64,000 nt of DNA from UBA7985 sp002690455 (GTDB lineage Bacteria > Pseudomonadota > Alphaproteobacteria > UBA7985). The translations under genes and the position numbers were made by a program. Below are positions 60,340 to 64,000 of the stretch, piece by piece. The stretch is from positions 24,472 through 88,471 of the forward strand of contig CBFIIW010000013.1 in the NCBI GenBank assembly GCA_965662775.1. The letters run 5' to 3'. The notes below the pieces were generated by a model. That model searched no databases. It was given only the letters and a program-made list of their open reading frames with translations, and was not told the DNA's origin. Position 1 is the stretch's first letter. The number at the start of each line of letters is the position of its first letter.

Positions 60340-61973
60340 TGCCGCCGCCCGATTTGCTTATCCTTTTGCTGTTTGTCAGCGTGACGGTGCTGAGCCTGCT
60401 CAGCGGCTTTCCTGTCGCCTTTGGCCTCGGCGGGGCCGGACTTCTGGTTATCGGGATGCTTGTCGTCCTGTCCATGCTGGGGTTTGCACCGCTCAACGCC
60501 GAAGGCTGGACAATTATAGACATCAGCGTCTGGCGCGATCTGTCGCCGCTATCCAACGATGTCTTTGGCTTTATGGTGCCGTCAGGCCGGGTACTGCTGG
60601 CCATTCCGTTGTTCATACTCATGGGCTATCTGCTGCAGCATGCCGGTGTGGCGCAGGCACTGCTGCGTGGGCTCAGCGCTGCTTTTCGCGGCGTTCCTGG
60701 TGGGCTGGGTGTTGCGGTGGTGCTAGTCGGTGGGGTTATGGCCGCCTCGACGGGTATTGTCGGTGCATCAGTGGCGACGCTGACCGTGTTCGCGCTGCCG
60801 ACGCTGCTCAAGGCCGGATATGGCAGCGCCCGTGCAAGCGGAATCGTCGCTGCTTCTGGCACTTTGGGACAAATCATACCACCGTCGATCATCCTGTTAC
60901 TGCTCGCCGATCAAGTTGGGCGCCAATTCGCCGTGGCTCGGCTTTCCGCCGGTGACTTCGCACCCATGGCCATTACCAGCGGTGATCTATTCCGTGGCGC
61001 GCTGTTGCCCGGTGGAATGACGTTGATCGGCTTTATGGGCGTAGCCCTATGGCTGGGGCGCACAGCAGGCCCCGTCGGAGGGACTGTCGAAGGTTCGGCC
61101 CCGATACCTGAGTCAGTCAGCGAAACGCTCCATGGCATGATTGCTGACGTGATCGCACCCGTCGGGCTGATCGTCATTGTCCTTGGCGCTATCCTGGCGG
61201 GGATGGCTGACACCACCAGTGCAGCTTCCTTTGGTGTTGTTGGCGCACTGGTGTTGGCCGCACGGCAGCTTTGGATCACGTGGCTAACAACGGTACTGGC
61301 GATCCTGCTTGTTGGCTGGAATCTGCTGCCGGACGGATCCATGCGCAGCGGGTTGTCGCCACCTGCCGTCGGCCTGTTCATTGCTTTCCTTTTGCTCTGT
61401 GCTCTGTCGCTCCTGCGAACGTTACGCTGCGGCATTCTTCAGGCGGCGGTGTCCGATAGCCTGCGCCTGACGGCGATGATTTTTGCCATACTGATCGGGG
61501 CGGCATTGTTCAGTCTGTGCTTCCGTACTTTAGAAGGCGATCTTTGGTTGACGGCTCTGTTGAGTGACTGGATGGACGGCGCACCAAGTATTCTGACGCT
61601 GGTCGGCGGTGTAGACGAAGCGTCGGCCCGAGCGAGGCTCGCGCTGCTGGCGCTGCTTGTACTGATTTTCCTGCTCGGTTTCGTTCTGGAGTTCATAGAA
61701 ATCATCGTCATTGTGCTGCCACTTGCTCTGCCGCTGGTCTTTGCGGTTCCGCCTGAGCATCTGGATCCTGTCTGGGCAGCCGTGTTGATCGCTCTGGCCC
61801 TACAGACATCTTTTCTAACGCCACCCTTCGGCTTTGCTCTGTTTTATTTCAAAGGGGCGGCAGGGGACCGGGTTCAGTCGTCAGCACTGTACAAAGGTGC
61901 TGCTCCCTTCGTTGGGTTGCAGCTTGTGGTGCTAGCCCTGGTCTGGACCTTCCCGGTATTGGTCCTGTCCTAG
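60339..61973 (+). CDS. TRAP large permease DctM2
   Basis: A 544-aa large permease with about 12-14 TMs. Conserved elements: LLSGFPVAFGLGGAGLLVIGML, LAIPLFILMGYLLQHAGVAQALL, MAASTGIVGASVATLTVFALPTLLKAGY, ASGTLGQIIPPSIILLLLADQ, LGFVLEFIEIIVIVLP and LQTSFLTPPFGFALFYFKG. The last two closely match DctM1, so the two permease pairs are paralogues. It lacks the soluble insert. ATG 60339 overlaps the DctQ2 stop by one base. No terminator is evident downstream. Confidence 0.93.
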   Translation: MPPPDLLILLLFVSVTVLSLLSGFPVAFGLGGAGLLVIGMLVVLSMLGFAPLNAEGWTIIDISVWRDLSPLSNDVFGFMVPSGRVLLAIPLFILMGYLLQHAGVAQALLRGLSAAFRGVPGGLGVAVVLVGGVMAASTGIVGASVATLTVFALPTLLKAGYGSARASGIVAASGTLGQIIPPSIILLLLADQVGRQFAVARLSAGDFAPMAITSGDLFRGALLPGGMTLIGFMGVALWLGRTAGPVGGTVEGSAPIPESVSETLHGMIADVIAPVGLIVIVLGAILAGMADTTSAASFGVVGALVLAARQLWITWLTTVLAILLVGWNLLPDGSMRSGLSPPAVGLFIAFLLLCALSLLRTLRCGILQAAVSDSLRLTAMIFAILIGAALFSLCFRTLEGDLWLTALLSDWMDGAPSILTLVGGVDEASARARLALLALLVLIFLLGFVLEFIEIIVIVLPLALPLVFAVPPEHLDPVWAAVLIALALQTSFLTPPFGFALFYFKGAAGDRVQSSALYKGAAPFVGLQLVVLALVWTFPVLVLS

Positions 61974-62567
61974 GGGCCGTCCCACGGTCAGGCAAAATCC
62001 AGTCAATGCACGCGGCCGTGAGGCATCGAAACGGGGCGATGTTTCCGGACCAGAATAGCTTTCAAAGCGACTTCTGAAAGTAAAGCGACTCAACAAATAA
62101 ATCGCCAAGTCCGAATACGCATAATGTTGCAGCAAACTGAAATTTTGCAGTTTCTGTTTATTCAACATAATTACGCATAATGTATTTTTTGTTCTTTTTT
62201 TTCCAAATAAACAAGTTCAAAAAATTTCACACACAAACAAGAAACTTCCAAAAAATGTATAAAATTAACACTTTAGAACATTCAACAGATATTTATCCAC
62301 AGATGTATATAAAAATTAAAAGGTCGCATAATGTCATCTGTATATTAACTTTGGCTGCACGTCGCTGTTCTAGTCAAATTCATGCTGTTGCAAACTAATC
62401 ACTTAGTGAATTTGCCTTGTTTCAGGTGGTTTTCACTCGTTGACGTTTGCAAAGCGCAGCCTCTATTCCCAAACACGTTTCAGAACTGACGTAGTCTTGG
62501 ATGCGGTAGCTAATTCCGGGACTGCGGAAAAAAAGAAATCTGAGACTGATCATATGGAGAAGAGAAA
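61974..62567. other. AT-rich intergenic/regulatory region before the porin
   Basis: 594 bases without a supported gene; about 62090-62400 is clearly AT-rich against the GC-rich surroundings. It holds three exact copies of CGCATAATGT, a direct repeat of AAAGCGACT (62065-62073, 62083-62091), the inverted repeat AAACTG/CAGTTT (62134-62153) and one TTATCCACA (62293-62301). It must contain the porin promoter and leader. Confidence 0.6.
62118..62334 (+). promoter_or_regulatory. Three direct copies of CGCATAATGT
   Basis: Identical 10-mers at 62118-62127, 62174-62183 and 62325-62334, all in one orientation. The first two share the longer TACGCATAATGT. A 10-base sequence repeated three times in 217 bases is well above chance, so they may be sites for a porin regulator. 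Confidence 0.55.
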
Positions 62568-64000
62568 ATGAAAAAGTTTCTGATTGCGGGATCTTCGCTC
62601 GCAGCAGTGGCTGCAGCCGGTTCTGCTGGTGCAGTAGATGTCACCCTCGGCGGTAGCATCGACGTTGGCATGAAGTACGGTGTCGGCAAGAAAGTTGACA
62701 GCAACCACTTCGCGCTGACCACTAACTACCAGACGATTTCGATCAGTGTTGGTGCAGCTGGTACCACCGACGCCGGCCTGAAGTTCGGCGGTTCCTTCGG
62801 GATCTCTACCGCTGATGAGCTGGTGTTTGATCCGTGGACGAGCGGTTCAAACAAGTATGCGCACAAGCTGGTTAACAGTGCCGCTTCCGTAAACCTTCGT
62901 GGTGTTGCCTACAACGTGTCTGGTGGCGCAGCTGTAAGTGCTGGCGAGATGGTATCCGTGAAGATCAACTCTGCTTGGCAGGGCGGTGAAGACACGGTAA
63001 CGGTTTACGACAAACAGCTTGCTGCTGTGGACACCACCTCGGCGATCTGTAAGGTCGCTGGTGAGGTTCTCGCAGCTCCTGCTGGTAACGTAACGCGCGG
63101 TGCTGGTTCTGAACTCGCAGTTGTAGCCGGCATGGCACGCGCTGGTCAGGCTAAGGCTTCGGCTGCAGCGAACATGACCGCTATGGTCAACGCGTCCCAG
63201 GCTGTGAACATCGCTGGAGGGAATGCTACTGTTGACGCAAACGGCGAAGTTGACGCTGACAAAATCTTCATGGGTCCATTCATGGAAGTGAAGATGACCT
63301 CCTCGACCACTAAGATGGTTGTTGGTGGTGTTTGTGTGACCAATGTGTTCACTGCTTCCAAAACCAACATCCACATGGACGTTGTAAGCCGCGTGCTGCA
63401 CGTAAGCGACGCTTCGATCTACATCGAAGGTGGCTTCGGTAAGCTGTCCGTGGGCACCGGTGCCTACGGTGGTTCCGTTTCCGGCGTTGGCGGTGCAGGC
63501 GATCAGGTTAAGATCGACGGCGCGCTGAATGCTACGCTTTCCAGCGTATCCTTCCTGGGCTTCTCCGGCCATGGTGCCGTAGCTCTGGACAGCATCAACC
63601 TGGGCGCTCGTCCAAACTACGCGTTTGGTACTAGCACCAGCCTGCTGGGTCTGACTGTCGCAGTTGAGATGGAAGACGTCCAAGGAGACGATGGTTACAT
63701 TGACCTTTGGGATGCTGGCACTTCTTACGATCTGAACGGCATGTCCGTCGCGATCGCAACCGACAGCGCTGGCGCTTGGGCTATGAGCCTGGGCTACGAG
63801 CTGCTCGGCTTCGCAGCTAGCTCGACCATCGAGAACATCGCCAAGGGCGGTGGTGAAAAGGCTGGTCTCAACATCGATACTTCGCTGTCCACGAGCCTGA
63901 ACGGTGTGGGTATCTCTGTTGGTCTGGACGAAGATCTGGCATGGAGCATCGGTGCTTCCTACGCTATGGGTGGTTCTGGCCTCAACATCTACGCCAACTA
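62568..64000 (+). CDS. Outer-membrane porin-like beta-barrel protein (3' end outside window)
   Basis: An open frame of 477 codons runs uninterrupted to the window edge. The signal peptide is MKKFLIAGSSLAAVAAAGSAGA-V. Mature residues begin VDVTLGGSIDVGMKYGVG and show alternating-strand patterns (SVGTGAYGGSVSGVGGAG, FGKLSVGTG, NLGARPNYAFGTSTSLLG). A middle region (about 150-240) is Ala/Met-rich and predicted helical (MARAGQAKASAAANMTAMV), unusual for a barrel. Two Cys are present. GGAGA precedes the ATG. Codon use is strongly biased, as in abundant proteins. General bacterial porin is inferred, not proven. Confidence 0.8.
   Translation, partial: MKKFLIAGSSLAAVAAAGSAGAVDVTLGGSIDVGMKYGVGKKVDSNHFALTTNYQTISISVGAAGTTDAGLKFGGSFGISTADELVFDPWTSGSNKYAHKLVNSAASVNLRGVAYNVSGGAAVSAGEMVSVKINSAWQGGEDTVTVYDKQLAAVDTTSAICKVAGEVLAAPAGNVTRGAGSELAVVAGMARAGQAKASAAANMTAMVNASQAVNIAGGNATVDANGEVDADKIFMGPFMEVKMTSSTTKMVVGGVCVTNVFTASKTNIHMDVVSRVLHVSDASIYIEGGFGKLSVGTGAYGGSVSGVGGAGDQVKIDGALNATLSSVSFLGFSGHGAVALDSINLGARPNYAFGTSTSLLGLTVAVEMEDVQGDDGYIDLWDAGTSYDLNGMSVAIATDSAGAWAMSLGYELLGFAASSTIENIAKGGGEKAGLNIDTSLSTSLNGVGISVGLDEDLAWSIGASYAMGGSGLNIYAN

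Noticed and set aside
62180..62398. AT-rich frame of 72 codons (MYFLFFFFQINKF...)
   Set aside because: Translation of an AT-rich regulatory tract; no RBS and unlike any protein in composition.
62847..63683. Antisense frame of 278 codons opposite the porin
   Set aside because: The + strand has an uninterrupted signal-peptide-bearing frame with an RBS and strong codon bias; the antisense frame is its shadow.

Overview
The window is a high-GC alphaproteobacterial chromosome segment. The evidence is the run tolB-pal-cpoB-tilS-ftsH-folP, a separate helicase/S4/fdxA/carD neighbourhood, COQ9 next to rpsU, a TrcR/DUF1013 regulator, ubiG divergent from lysC, and DUF4164-zapA. Electron-transfer flavoprotein, ubiquinone-biosynthesis and TRAP-transport genes point to a respiring, probably aquatic heterotroph. 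I cannot fix the order or genus from the sequence alone.

Layout. 1-6.95 kb (+): the tail of tolB, then pal, cpoB, tilS, ftsH and folP (envelope integrity, tRNA-Ile lysidine, membrane proteolysis, folate). 6.95-8.6 kb (-): a membrane protein and a HAD hydrolase. 8.8-11.2 kb (+): an OmpR-type two-component pair. 11.3-15.5 kb: tRNA-Thr and a looser stretch with a zinc-ribbon membrane protein, an MFS transporter behind a 7-bp tandem repeat, an orphan membrane protein, and an XRE regulator facing a tiny ORF across a palindrome. 15.6-22.7 kb: apt, metA, a P-loop ATPase, etfBA, a cytochrome b561, ubiG and lysC. 22.8-30.9 kb (-): rpoH, a metallophosphoesterase homologue that has lost its metal ligands, carD, fdxA, terC, an S4 protein, a SUV3-like helicase and a small DUF465 gene that starts with TTG. 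31-39 kb: COQ9, rpsU, a CDP-alcohol phosphotransferase, an ABC1 kinase, pepF, trcR, a membrane protein, hsp20 with a possible ROSE-type RNA thermometer, and rpmE. 39-45 kb (-): an abutting MotB-like/MotA-like pair with very long coiled-coil regions, followed by a secreted OmpA-like protein. 45-53.2 kb: suhB, efp, a degenerate thiamine-phosphate-synthase-like protein, tkt, DUF4164-zapA, an esterase, an HNH nuclease, dsbB and yqaA. 53.3-62 kb (+): tRNA-Leu and a five-gene TRAP locus with one TAT-exported binding protein and two DctQM permease pairs. 62-64 kb: an AT-rich regulatory stretch and a porin cut off by the window edge.

The best candidates for something undescribed are: (1) the TRAP locus, in which the first DctM is 1,054 aa with a soluble insert of about 325 aa and its DctQ partner also carries extra soluble regions, followed by a normal-sized paralogous DctQM pair; (2) the giant MotA/MotB-like (ZorAB-like) pair in a housekeeping context; (3) the phosphoesterase fold with a dismantled active site beside carD and rpoH; (4) the predicted RNA thermometer in front of hsp20. 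All function calls rest on motif reading by eye, and no database search was run.
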